Shown: positions 1 to 7,663, counted from the stretch's first letter. The stretch: DNA of 19,316 nt from JAAYZQ01 sp034428935 (GCA_034428935.1 DAOUHB010000017.1:1-19316), one strand, 5' to 3'. The notes: generated from the letters alone by a model not told the origin. Made by a program: numbers and translations.

Positions 1-31
1 AGTTCGACCAGCGCAGCATCGTTGCCCCGGT

Positions 32-60
32 TTGCCCTTCTCCGCAACCTGGCATACAAT
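32..60 (+). promoter_or_regulatory. Sigma-70-type promoter of the lipoprotein gene
   Basis: TTGCCC at 32-37 and TACAAT at 55-60 are separated by exactly 17 bp. The expected transcription start is near 67, giving a leader of about 58 nt before the ATG at 125. The same TTGCC-17-TAnAAT layout recurs at other gene starts in the window. Confidence 0.7.
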
Positions 61-124
61 AGCCCGCACGTTAGGCCCTGCGCCGTGGCAGCATCCAGGG
101 CGACCATGAGACCGGAGGGTCGAT

Positions 125-1183
125 ATGCCTGACAACCAAGCACGGACCGGGGCTGCGATGAGACACTTTCGCCCGCCCCTGCTCGCGCTCTTGCTTCTGC
201 TCGGCCTGGTGCTTGCCTGTGGCCAGGACCCGGGCGCCCAGGGGGCCATCGCGGAGGTGCGGGCCACCCTGCGGCCCACCTTTACCCCCACGTCCCCGAC
301 GCCCACCGACACGCCTATCCCGCCGACCGATACGCCCCTCCCGCCGACCGACACACCGCCCCCCACCGACACGCCCGTTCCCACCGACACGCCGCCACCC
401 ACCGACACCCCCCTGCCCACCGACACGCCCGTGCCGCCCACCGCCACCGCCGGCCCCACCAGGAAGCCGGCCGCCACCCCCGTGCCGCCCACAGCCACGC
501 CGAACCCCTTCCTCCTGAGGGACAACTTTGACGGGAGTCTGGGGGGCGCCTGGAAGCCCTTCCTGAACTACTGGCGCCTGGCCGACTGGAACTGGTTCTG
601 GGATGGGGGCGCCGGCGTCAATGGCAGTGGGGCCCTGGGCCACAACTGCTGCGCCAACGGCGGACAGGCCGAAGACGCCCTGATGATGTACCTGGGCGAA
701 GGCGCCGAGAGCTGGAAGGACTATCGCGTGGAGGTCGACATCCTGGTGCCCACGGAAAAGGGCCAGTGGCAGGGCCTCTGGTTCCGCGGCCAGTTCGAGG
801 AGCGGTCGAAAAAGGAGGCCGCCCAGTGGGTGACGGGCTACTATGTCATGCTGGGGCGCAATCGCGTGGTCAAACTGCTCCAGTTGCAGACCGCCGAAGA
901 CTGCCGGGAGAGGGCCTGCCAGAATCCCCAGAACCAGTATGCCTTCAACAACCCCTACATCCTGCGCGAAGAAAAGATCGAAGGCATCGAGCTGACCAGG
1001 GGCGCCTGGCACCGGCTGGCCGTGGAGGTGCGCGGCAACTCGATCAAAATCTGGGTGGACGGCGTGTTTGCCTTCGAGCACGTGGACAACGAGCATCCGT
1101 TCCTGGAGGGCACCGTGGGCTTCAAGACCTTCGAGTCGGAGCCTGTCTATTACGACAACATCGTCGTCACCCCACTCAAGTAG
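125..1183 (+). CDS. Lipoprotein with Thr/Pro stalk and LamG/DUF1080-like domain
   Basis: This is a 352-residue predicted surface lipoprotein. Residues 13-31 form a hydrophobic signal peptide ending in a lipobox (VLA followed by Cys32). Residues 51-128 are a low-complexity Thr/Pro/Asp linker with seven TDTP units, probably a stalk through the cell wall. Residues 129-352 look like a concanavalin-type beta-sandwich of the LamG or 3-keto-disaccharide hydrolase (DUF1080) kind: it opens with a DNFDGSLGGAW-type motif and contains IKIWVDGV and YYDNIVV strands typical of the fold. Such domains usually bind or act on carbohydrate, but I see no residues that fix a substrate. The ATG at 125 has GGAGGG at 114-119, 5 nt upstream; an internal ATG at 158 is possible but lacks such a site. 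The gene stands alone, with its own promoter and a terminator shared with the converging gene. Confidence 0.85.
   Translation: MPDNQARTGAAMRHFRPPLLALLLLLGLVLACGQDPGAQGAIAEVRATLRPTFTPTSPTPTDTPIPPTDTPLPPTDTPPPTDTPVPTDTPPPTDTPLPTDTPVPPTATAGPTRKPAATPVPPTATPNPFLLRDNFDGSLGGAWKPFLNYWRLADWNWFWDGGAGVNGSGALGHNCCANGGQAEDALMMYLGEGAESWKDYRVEVDILVPTEKGQWQGLWFRGQFEERSKKEAAQWVTGYYVMLGRNRVVKLLQLQTAEDCRERACQNPQNQYAFNNPYILREEKIEGIELTRGAWHRLAVEVRGNSIKIWVDGVFAFEHVDNEHPFLEGTVGFKTFESEPVYYDNIVVTPLK
305..430 (+). repeat. Degenerate tandem repeat encoding TDTP units
   Basis: Seven TDTP tetrapeptides occur at residues 61-64, 68-71, 75-78, 81-84, 87-90, 93-96 and 99-102 of the lipoprotein. Their spacing is 7 residues at first and then 6, so the DNA is a 21/18-bp imperfect tandem repeat. 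Copy number may vary between strains by slippage. The encoded segment is likely an extended, possibly O-glycosylated spacer; that role is inferred. Confidence 0.85.
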
Positions 1184-1210
1184 GCAGGGTCCTTGCAGAC
1201 CCGTGAAGAC

Positions 1211-1242
1211 AACGCCGGATTGCCCCTTCGCAATCCAGCGTT
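1211..1242. terminator. Bidirectional intrinsic terminator between converging genes
   Basis: A 13-bp stem with one mismatch pairs 1211-1223 with 1230-1242 around a 6-nt loop. It begins in an A-containing flank and runs into TTTT at 1241-1244 on the plus strand. It lies between the stop of the lipoprotein gene at 1183 and the stop of the minus-strand gene at 1276, so it can serve both transcripts. Confidence 0.75.
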
Positions 1243-1275
1243 TTGCTCGGACGGACGTGCTGCGCGGGCCCGCCC

Positions 1276-3309
1276 CTACGGCGCAGCCATCAGGACCGGC
1301 AGGTAGAGCAGGAACCGGGTTGTGCCGATGATCGTGCTGACGCTGACCACGTTGTTGTCCGGGTTCGGGTCGGGCTCGGCGGCCGAGACGCTGGCCGTGC
1401 TCACCAGGCGTGGAGAGCCGCCGGCTTCCAGCGTGACCGTCACCTCGTAGGTGGCCTCCGTCCCCCTGGCCAGCGGCGCCGGCCCGCACGTCACCTCGCC
1501 GCCCACCTCCAGGCAGCCGGCCGTGGCCGACTCGAAGACGACGGCGGGGGGAAGGCCGTGGATCAGGACCACCTGGCTGGCATCGCTCGGCCCCAGGTTG
1601 GCGACCGAGAAGCGGTAGACCAGCCTGGAGCCCACGCCCAGCGGCTCCCGGGAGACGGCCGCCTCCAGCGAGAGATCAGCGGCGCTGCCGGTGACGCCGG
1701 TAGCTTCGTAGGCGCCCATGTCGACAATGGCGGACCCGCCGCTCCCGGCCACCAGGCGCGGGTTGCCATCCCGGTCCACGGGCAGAGGCTCGACAGTGTC
1801 GCCGTCGCCGTCCAGGTCGTGGGCGTCGGCGGGCAGGGCGGCGTTGTCGCCCGCGTCGGCGGCCGGCGATCCGGCGCCCGGCCGCAGGTCGCCATAGTCG
1901 TTGTCGGCCAGGGTTGCCCAATCGCCGTCGCCGGGGTCGGGCTCCCGTAAGAAGCCCGGGGGCTCGTCCAGGTTGCCGCCGCCGTCGGCGCCCAGCCCGG
2001 CGTCCCAGGCCGCGCTGCCGCCCGAGCCCTCGACGTCGCTGTGGCTGATGACCACGTCGGCGCCGCCGTTGAACGCCTGCGCTCCGGCATCGGTGGCGGT
2101 GTTGCCCCAGAAAATGGCATTGCTCAGGGCCAGTTGGTGGGTGGCCAGCTCACTTTCGCTGAACAGCCCACCTCCGCGCTGGGCGTGGTTGGCGACAAAG
2201 GTGGCGTTGGCGATGGTGTGGCTGCTTTCGCTGCCGTAGGCGCTGTTGTGGATGCCGCCCCCGCCCCACAGGGCGTGGTTGCCCACGAAGACGCCGTTGG
2301 CCAGCGTCACGTTGCTCGTGCCGCCATAGTGGGCCGAACTCAGGATGCCGCCGCCCCAGGTACCTGCCCGGTTGGCGTAAAAGCTGGTGTTGAGCAGCGT
2401 GGGGTTGCTGATGCCCTGGTAGCCATAGTTCAGCAGGCCGCCGCCTCCGTAGCCTGCCTCGTTGCCCTCGAAGGTGACGTCCACCAGCACGGGGGAGCTG
2501 TTGCCCAGGTTGCCGCTGTTGACCATGCCGCCGCCATCGTGGGCCGCATAGTTCCCGCGGATGACCACGTGGGCCAGGAAGGGGCTGCTCTCGCCCCCGC
2601 CGCTGCCGTCGTTATAGATGCCCCCGCCGTCGATGGCACGGTTGCCCGACACCACCACGTTGGCAAGGGTCGGGCTGCACGTGCCCTCGAACCCGGCGCA
2701 ATAGACGCCCCCTCCCTGGCGCCCGGGCCCTGGCCCGTCGGCCATGCCGCCGGTGACGACGAGCCCGTCGAGGACCGTCTCCCGATCCAGGGGGACGCCG
2801 CCGGCGCCATCCAGGGTCACCACGTGGTAGGCATTGTCGCCCACCAGGTCCCGCCAGCTTTCGACGACGCCGTCGCCATCGGCGTCCACGTCGTCGCCGT
2901 CAAGGTCGCCGCTCAGAACCGCGGGGTAGGCGATGGGGTCGCGCTCTTCCCAGGTGTCCAGCCCGGCGGCCGGGGCAAAGCCGCCGTACAGCGACACCCC
3001 TGGCGAGACGGAAAAGGTCACGTCGCGCAGGGAACCGGCAGGCCAGGCCTGCAGGCGGTAGACGCCGGCGGCCAGCCAGACCTGGCTGCCGGATTCCGCC
3101 CGGGCCAGGGCGTCCTGCAGATCGTCGAATGCCGTGGCCCACGACGCGCCGTCGCCCCCGGGGGCGGCGCCGGCATCCACGTACAGAACGCCGGCCCCCT
3201 GGGCAGCAACGATGGGCGCCGGCGCCTGAAGCGCCACGGCCAGCAACAGCACAGCGATCAGAAAACGACGCAACGACATAGAGCGGAACTGCATCGGATA
3301 GGTGTGCAT
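1276..3309 (-). CDS. Secreted parallel beta-helix protein with DUF11 domain
   Basis: This is a 677-residue secreted protein. Residues 12-36 are a signal peptide with cleavage probably after an AAQ-type site. Residues 40-130 match the start of 'choice-of-anchor Q'/Chlam_PMP-type proteins (VLYVDAGA, then a conserved YGGF strand). An Asp-rich, possibly calcium-binding DLDGDDVDADGDG segment follows. The middle (about 170-440) is a run of right-handed beta-helix coils with repeated GGG(I/L), G-N-x-A and NATF/NGVF motifs. Residues about 545-655 form a DUF11 (COG1361) Ig-like domain with the typical NLGPSDA and DPNPDNN motifs. The protein ends in RFLLYLPVLMAAP. The fold suggests adhesion or polysaccharide binding or lysis; no catalytic residues are evident. 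The ATG at 3309 has GGAG about 8 nt upstream; ATGs at codons 6 and 11 are alternatives. The promoter is far upstream (3735-3763), leaving a leader of about 420 nt. Confidence 0.85.
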   Translation of the reverse strand: MHTYPMQFRSMSLRRFLIAVLLLAVALQAPAPIVAAQGAGVLYVDAGAAPGGDGASWATAFDDLQDALARAESGSQVWLAAGVYRLQAWPAGSLRDVTFSVSPGVSLYGGFAPAAGLDTWEERDPIAYPAVLSGDLDGDDVDADGDGVVESWRDLVGDNAYHVVTLDGAGGVPLDRETVLDGLVVTGGMADGPGPGRQGGGVYCAGFEGTCSPTLANVVVSGNRAIDGGGIYNDGSGGGESSPFLAHVVIRGNYAAHDGGGMVNSGNLGNSSPVLVDVTFEGNEAGYGGGGLLNYGYQGISNPTLLNTSFYANRAGTWGGGILSSAHYGGTSNVTLANGVFVGNHALWGGGGIHNSAYGSESSHTIANATFVANHAQRGGGLFSESELATHQLALSNAIFWGNTATDAGAQAFNGGADVVISHSDVEGSGGSAAWDAGLGADGGGNLDEPPGFLREPDPGDGDWATLADNDYGDLRPGAGSPAADAGDNAALPADAHDLDGDGDTVEPLPVDRDGNPRLVAGSGGSAIVDMGAYEATGVTGSAADLSLEAAVSREPLGVGSRLVYRFSVANLGPSDASQVVLIHGLPPAVVFESATAGCLEVGGEVTCGPAPLARGTEATYEVTVTLEAGGSPRLVSTASVSAAEPDPNPDNNVVSVSTIIGTTRFLLYLPVLMAAP

Positions 3310-3728
3310 TCCAAATTCTCCTCTCTCGGAGGGCTCCTGTCTGCGCCTCGTTCCTGAAGGGCGGGGGGAGGAACCCCGGGCCAGGCGGCCGGGCGCCCAT
3401 CGAAGGGCGCCCGACCGCGGCTCGGGAGGTGATGTCAGTTCCAGGCCTCATCTACAGGAGTAGGCTCGATAAGGCGGCGGTACAGACGCCGGCCGCCCGG
3501 CCAGGCCATCCAAATGGCCCGGGATCAGCATGTCCCGGGAGGGATGCTGGGTACAATGGTTCGCCCTGGGATGTCCTTGTTACAACGGGTCCTGCCTGGA
3601 TGGTCAGGATAGAGATGGACCGGCCGCACGACGCGCAGACAACGGTTGATAAGCCGGGCCATCGGCTCGCTGGCTGAAACGCCTTCCTCGACGTACAGCC
3701 ATCACGGGGAGGGATACGATACCCTACT
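3310..3728 (-). other. Long 5' leader of the beta-helix gene, no gene recognised
   Basis: Transcription from the minus-strand promoter at 3735-3763 would start near 3728 and leave about 420 nt before the start codon at 3309. No reading frame here has a convincing start or composition. Two stable hairpins are visible: 3385-3418 and 3518-3539 (7-bp perfect stem at 3518-3524/3533-3539). I do not recognise a known riboswitch class. The leader may be regulatory, or a nearer promoter may have escaped me. Confidence 0.4.
3385..3418 (-). other. Stable leader hairpin
   Basis: Positions 3385-3398 pair with 3405-3418 in a 14-bp stem with a single mismatch (3389/3414) and a 6-nt loop. It lies about 75 nt before the beta-helix start codon on the minus strand. 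No U-tract follows on the minus strand, so a simple intrinsic terminator is unlikely. Confidence 0.6.
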
Positions 3729-3734
3729 TGGACC

Positions 3735-3763
3735 ATTATAGTCTCTTTTTCTCCTGGCGTCAA
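3735..3763 (-). promoter_or_regulatory. Strong promoter reading toward the beta-helix gene
   Basis: On the minus strand, TTGACG (3763-3758) and a perfect TATAAT (3740-3735) are spaced by 17 bp. This is the closest match to the sigma-70 consensus in the window. It fires away from the protease promoter at 3799-3827. Confidence 0.75.
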
Positions 3764-3798
3764 GTCCTGGATCGGCCCGTCACCGGGCCCCTTCCATG

Positions 3799-3827
3799 TT
3801 GCCGCTTCTCCTACAGCGTGGTATAAT
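3799..3827 (+). promoter_or_regulatory. Promoter of the chagasin-papain protease gene
   Basis: TTGCCG at 3799-3804 and TATAAT at 3822-3827 are separated by 17 bp. The transcript would carry a leader of about 170 nt before the start at 4003. That leader includes a palindrome at 3851-3862 and a 7-bp stem at 3933-3939/3947-3953; no reading frame in it is convincing. Confidence 0.75.
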
Positions 3828-4002
3828 CGGCCCTCCATTCGAGCCCGTGTCCCGGCGCCGGGGCTTCGGGCCCGTCCAGGCCCCTGGCTTTCCTTCCTCA
3901 CCTCGAATCCCGACCCGTCGCCTGGGAGCCTTGAGAGGCACGCGTGGCCTCTCGCCGGTCGTTGTAGACTACAGAAGAGGTTAGAAAGGCAAAGGTGCAC
4001 AG

Positions 4003-5541
4003 ATGAGATTGAACCGATTACCAAGGTGGATCGTCTCTGCTGCCCTGCTCTCCCTCGTCCTGGCCGTTGCAACCCTTGTCAATCCACCGACCGCCCTTCC
4101 CCAGGCCGGCACTTCCGGCCCGGTTCTCCTCGGCCCATCGGACGAGGGCCGCCGGGTAGAACTGCGAGCGGACCAATTCCTGGAGCTGCGCCTCGATGCC
4201 AACCCTGCCGCCGGCTATGGCTGGTACGTCGCGGACATGGACGCCGCCGTGCTGCGGCAGGTGGGCGAGCCCGAGATAGACGGCACGCCCGCCATCCTGG
4301 GCGCGCCCACCACCGTCACGCTGCGCTTCTCGCCCCAGGCCGCCGGCCAGAGCCCCCTGGTGCTGGCCTACCGCCGGCCGTGGGAAGAGGGCGCGCCCCT
4401 GCGGACCTATTCGGTCCAGGTTAGCGCCGCCGGCGCATACCAGGGTCTCGTCGACCTGGACGCCGCGGCCCAGGCGCCCGCCGTGGCCGCTCCGGCAGCC
4501 GCGGCCGGCGACACGGCCGCCGCCGGCCTGCCTTCGGTCCTGAACTGGTGCACCGAGGTCGGCTGCACCCCCGTCCGCGATCAGGGGAACTGTGGCAGTT
4601 GCTGGGCCTTTGGGACCACAGGCGTCCTGGAGCAAAACATCCGCATCGTGGAGGGCGTGAGCAAGGACCTGTCGGAGCAGTACCTGCTGTCGTGCAACGT
4701 CGATGGCTGGTCCTGTGCCGGCGGCTGGTGGGCCCACAACTACCACATGTCCAAGGTCCCTCCCGGCGAGCCCGGGCCGGGCGCCGTGTACGAGGGCGAC
4801 TTTGCCTACGTGGCGACCGGGGTCGCCTGCAACCCGCCCCACAGCCACTACGAGACCATCGGCGACTGGAAGTATATTACGACGGCCAACGGCGTGCCTT
4901 CCGTGGCCGAGCTGAAGCAGGCCATCTATGACCATGGTCCCATCGCCGTGGCGGTGTGTGCCGGCTCCCGGTTCAGCAGCTACAGCGGGGGCGTGCTGAC
5001 GGCCGGCGACACCTGCGACAACCCCGTGAACCACGGTGTGATCCTCGTCGGCTGGGACGACAGCCTGGGCCCCAACGGCGCCTGGATCCTGCGCAATTCG
5101 TGGGGGCCGAAATGGGGCGAGGGCGGCTACATGAACATCGCCTACGGGATCTCGAACGTGGGCTACGGGGCCACCTACGTCGTGCGCGGCAGCATGCCCC
5201 ACGAGCCCTCGGCGCCCGCCGGCCTGCAGGCCGCGGGCAGGTCGACGAGCCAGATCGATCTGAGCTGGATCGACACCAGCGGCAACGAGCTCGGCTTTCG
5301 CATCGAGCGCTCGACCGACGGAAGCAGCGAGTGGAAGCCGGTGGCCACCGTGGGCGCCAACGTCCAGGCCTGGTCCGACACGAGCCTGCCCGTGGCCACC
5401 ACCTACTACTACCGGGTGCAGGCCTTTAACGACGCGGGCAGCTCGCCCTACAGCAATCTCGCTATGTCGCGCACCTGGCCAAACCCGGCCGACGTCGACG
5501 AGAGCCTTTACCTGCCCCTCATCGCCAGGTCCGCGCGCTAG
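4003..5541 (+). CDS. Secreted papain-family protease with chagasin-like and FN3 domains
   Basis: This is a 512-residue secreted cysteine protease (family C1A). A signal peptide covers residues 1 to about 35. Residues 40-141 resemble the chagasin (I42) cysteine-protease inhibitor family: they carry the three inhibitory-loop motifs, NPAAGYGW (67-74), the GAPTTVTLRF loop (100-109) and YRRPWE (123-128). An Ala-rich linker follows (152-176). The protease domain spans about 178-396, with the oxyanion Gln194, catalytic Cys200 in QGNCGSCWAFG, His344 in NHGVILVGW and Asn365 in RNSWGPKWGEGGY. Residues 403-490 are a fibronectin type III domain, and the protein ends in ESLYLPLIARSAR. The inhibitor domain occupies the place of a normal propeptide and may keep the enzyme latent until secretion; that is inference. 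A purine-rich AAAGG lies 8 nt before the ATG. The gene is monocistronic, divergent from the beta-helix gene. Confidence 0.92.
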   Translation: MRLNRLPRWIVSAALLSLVLAVATLVNPPTALPQAGTSGPVLLGPSDEGRRVELRADQFLELRLDANPAAGYGWYVADMDAAVLRQVGEPEIDGTPAILGAPTTVTLRFSPQAAGQSPLVLAYRRPWEEGAPLRTYSVQVSAAGAYQGLVDLDAAAQAPAVAAPAAAAGDTAAAGLPSVLNWCTEVGCTPVRDQGNCGSCWAFGTTGVLEQNIRIVEGVSKDLSEQYLLSCNVDGWSCAGGWWAHNYHMSKVPPGEPGPGAVYEGDFAYVATGVACNPPHSHYETIGDWKYITTANGVPSVAELKQAIYDHGPIAVAVCAGSRFSSYSGGVLTAGDTCDNPVNHGVILVGWDDSLGPNGAWILRNSWGPKWGEGGYMNIAYGISNVGYGATYVVRGSMPHEPSAPAGLQAAGRSTSQIDLSWIDTSGNELGFRIERSTDGSSEWKPVATVGANVQAWSDTSLPVATTYYYRVQAFNDAGSSPYSNLAMSRTWPNPADVDESLYLPLIARSAR

Positions 5542-5558
5542 CGGCGGCCCGCACCGCG

Positions 5559-5708
5559 TCACCTGCGCGACGGTTGTTGCATAGCCTCTTGACGACTGCT
5601 GGGATCGCCGAGGGCTACCTTGGCAAGTTGCGTGCAGAGAGAAACGCCGAGCGCCGGCGCTCGGCGATCCCAGCGGGACCGGCTTTGCAGGCCCTCACCT
5701 GCGCGACG
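5559..5708. repeat. 14-bp direct repeats flanking a repeat island
   Basis: TCACCTGCGCGACG occurs exactly at 5559-5572 and at 5695-5708. The 122 bp between the copies contains the inverted repeats listed separately. The arrangement is reminiscent of a small non-autonomous element or REP-like unit between the protease and the GTPase gene. No transposase is present. Confidence 0.55.
5598..5674. repeat. Overlapping inverted repeats with two exclusive foldings
   Basis: A perfect 15-bp inverted repeat pairs 5598-5612 with 5660-5674. Inside its right half lies a perfect 22-bp palindrome at 5645-5666, so the right arm can fold either on itself or with the left arm. The site is 56 bp after the protease stop and 40 bp before the GTPase promoter. 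It may act as a terminator or insulator, although no T-tract follows. Confidence 0.6.
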
Positions 5709-5713
5709 CATGG

Positions 5714-5742
5714 TTGAGAATGCGGTCCGTTCGTGTTATAAT
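5714..5742 (+). promoter_or_regulatory. Promoter of the TGS GTPase gene
   Basis: TTGAGA at 5714-5719 and a perfect TATAAT at 5737-5742 are separated by 17 bp. The leader to the start codon at 5820 is about 70 nt and contains a short stem around 5768-5783. Confidence 0.75.
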
Positions 5743-5819
5743 GGGGCCATATCGCCTGCGAGGCATCCCGGCCAGGAGCCGGGGTCCCAGAGCCAGGAGA
5801 ACGAGGAAAGCGAAGGACC

Positions 5820-6806
5820 ATGCCGACCAACCTGCCGCCCGACGCGCAGGAGGCCGAGCGCCGGTACCGCGAGGCCGAGACCGTCGAGGAAAAGGTTGCG
5901 ACTCTCGAAGAGTATATCAGCCTCATTCCCAAGCACAAGGGCACCGACCGCTTGCGGGCCGACCTGCGGCGCAAGCTGTCCAAGCTCAAGGAAGCAGCCC
6001 AGACCCGCAAAAAGAGCGCCAAGCAGGCCTCTCCCTTTCACATCGACCGCGAGGGGGCCGGCCAGGTCGTCATCGCCGGCATGACCAACACCGGCAAGTC
6101 GTCGCTGGTCGTGGCCCTGACCAACGCCGAGCCCCAGGTGTCGGAAGCGCCCTACACCACCTGGGAGCCGACGCCGGGCATGATGGACGTTGACAACGTG
6201 CCGGTGCAGCTCATCGATACGCCCCCCTTGACGCCCGAGTTCGTCGACCCGGAGATGCTCAACCTCATCCGCCGCGCCGACCTCCTGCTCCTGGTCATCG
6301 ACCTGCAGACCTATCCCCTGCAGCAGATGGACGACGCCCTGGCCATCCTGGAGAAAAACCGCATCGTGCCCGAGCAGTACGAGGTGCAGGAGGGCGACGA
6401 GCGCCGCCTGGCGCGGAAACAGGTGCTCATCGCCGTCAACCGGCTGGACGACGAGAGCCTGGAGGAGGACTTTGAGGTGCTGTGCGAGCTGGTGGAGGGC
6501 GACTGGCCCCTCATCCCCGTCTCGGCGCTGACGGGCCGCGGCCTGGATGGCCTCAAGCAGGCCGTCTTTGACAGGCTGGGCGTCATGCGCGTCTATGCCA
6601 AGCCGCCCGGCCAGCCGCCCGACCTGTCGGCCCCCTTTGTCCTGCCGTTGGGCGGCACCGTGGAGGACCTGGCGGGCAAGGTGCACCGCGATTTCCTCTA
6701 CAACCTGAAAGCGGCGCGGGTCTGGGGGTCGGGGGTGCACGACGGCCAGATGGTGGGCCGCGATCACGTCCTCCACGAGGGCGACATCGTCGAGCTGCGT
6801 GCCTGA
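5820..6806 (+). CDS. Drg/Obg-like GTPase with TGS domain
   Basis: This 328-residue protein is a translation-factor-class GTPase of the Obg/Drg lineage. Residues 1-70 are a charged, largely helical N-terminus. The G domain starts near residue 80: G1 is GMTNTGKS (87-94), the switch region is YTTWEPTPG (112-120), G3 is DTPP (133-136), G4 is NRLD (207-210) and G5 is SAL (235-237). Residues about 255-328 are a TGS domain with the Drg-like signature RVYAKPPGQ, the PFVLPLGGTVEDLA strand, ARVWGSGVHDGQ and GDIVELRA. Family members bind ribosomes or RNA; the specific partner is unknown. Two deviations stand out: Pro replaces the G3 glycine and Arg replaces the G4 lysine. The ATG is supported by GAGGAA at 5803-5808. 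A methyltransferase gene follows 80 bp downstream and is probably co-transcribed. Confidence 0.85.
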   Translation: MPTNLPPDAQEAERRYREAETVEEKVATLEEYISLIPKHKGTDRLRADLRRKLSKLKEAAQTRKKSAKQASPFHIDREGAGQVVIAGMTNTGKSSLVVALTNAEPQVSEAPYTTWEPTPGMMDVDNVPVQLIDTPPLTPEFVDPEMLNLIRRADLLLLVIDLQTYPLQQMDDALAILEKNRIVPEQYEVQEGDERRLARKQVLIAVNRLDDESLEEDFEVLCELVEGDWPLIPVSALTGRGLDGLKQAVFDRLGVMRVYAKPPGQPPDLSAPFVLPLGGTVEDLAGKVHRDFLYNLKAARVWGSGVHDGQMVGRDHVLHEGDIVELRA

Positions 6807-6886
6807 GCGCGTAGGGGCGGCCATGCGCTCGAGCCCCAACGCAGGCGCCCGGCCTTGCGCCCCGCAGTTGCTGGATGGAGATGCCT

Positions 6887-7663
6887 ATGGACGTTCGAGA
6901 TTACAATCGGCGGGCCTGGAACCGCCAGGTGGAGAAGGGCAACCGCTGGACCGTGCCGGTGAGCCCCGAGGTCACGGCCGCCGCGCGGCGCGGCGAGTGG
7001 CAGATCTTTTTGACACCGACCAAACCCGTGCCCCGGGCATGGTTCCCCGCCCTGCCCGGCCGCGACGTGCTCTGCCTGGCGTCGGGCGGCGGCCAGCAGG
7101 GACCCATCCTGGCCGCGGCCGGCGCCCGCGTCACCGTCTATGACAACTCGCCCCGCCAACTGGACCAGGACCGCATGGTCGCCGAGAGGGACGGGCTGGA
7201 GATCGACGTCGTAGAGGGCGACATGAGTGACCTGTCGGCCTTTCCGGAGGCCAGGTTTGACCTGATCGTCCACCCCGTGTCCAACACCTTTGTGCCCGAC
7301 GTGCGGCCCGTGTGGCGCGAGGCGCACCGTGTCCTGCGGCCCGGCGGCGCCCTCCTGGCCGGCTTCACAAACCCCATGCTCTACCTCTTTGACTGGAGCC
7401 TCTGGGAGCAGGGCGTGCTGCAGGTGCGCTACAGCCTGCCCTTCTCCGATCTGGAGAGCCTGCCGGAAGAGGTGCGGGAGAGCACCCGCGCCGGCGAGCC
7501 GCTGGAGTGGAGCCACACCCTGGAGGATCAGATCGGCGGGCAGCTCGACGCCGGCCTGCTCCTGGCCGGTTTCTACGAAGACTATAGCGGGGAGGAGGAC
7601 GTCCTCCTGGACCAATACATGCCCACCTTTATCGCCACGCGGGCGCTCAGGCCCGGCCCCTGA
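6887..7663 (+). CDS. Class I SAM-dependent methyltransferase
   Basis: This is about 258 residues with a Rossmann-type methyltransferase fold. The SAM-binding motif I is VLCLASGGGQQGP (61-73), the acidic residue at the end of strand 2 is Asp86 in VTVYDNS, and a later FDLIVHPVS strand is followed by the typical HRVLRPGGALLAGF motif. The family is Methyltransf_11/25-like; the substrate cannot be told. Three in-frame ATGs lie close together (6875, 6881, 6887). I chose 6887 because GGAG at 6877-6880 sits 6 nt upstream. No promoter is evident between it and the GTPase gene (gap 80 bp), so the two probably form an operon. Confidence 0.85.
   Translation: MDVRDYNRRAWNRQVEKGNRWTVPVSPEVTAAARRGEWQIFLTPTKPVPRAWFPALPGRDVLCLASGGGQQGPILAAAGARVTVYDNSPRQLDQDRMVAERDGLEIDVVEGDMSDLSAFPEARFDLIVHPVSNTFVPDVRPVWREAHRVLRPGGALLAGFTNPMLYLFDWSLWEQGVLQVRYSLPFSDLESLPEEVRESTRAGEPLEWSHTLEDQIGGQLDAGLLLAGFYEDYSGEEDVLLDQYMPTFIATRALRPGP

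Noticed and set aside
305..430. Regular repeats that could suggest a CRISPR array
   Set aside because: Units are 18-21 bp without unique spacers and lie in frame within the lipoprotein, encoding TDTP.
3452..4072. 206-codon minus-strand frame in the region between the beta-helix and protease genes
   Set aside because: It runs through both promoters, its only ATG downstream of the upstream end near the minus promoter overlaps the -10 box, and the product has no recognisable features.
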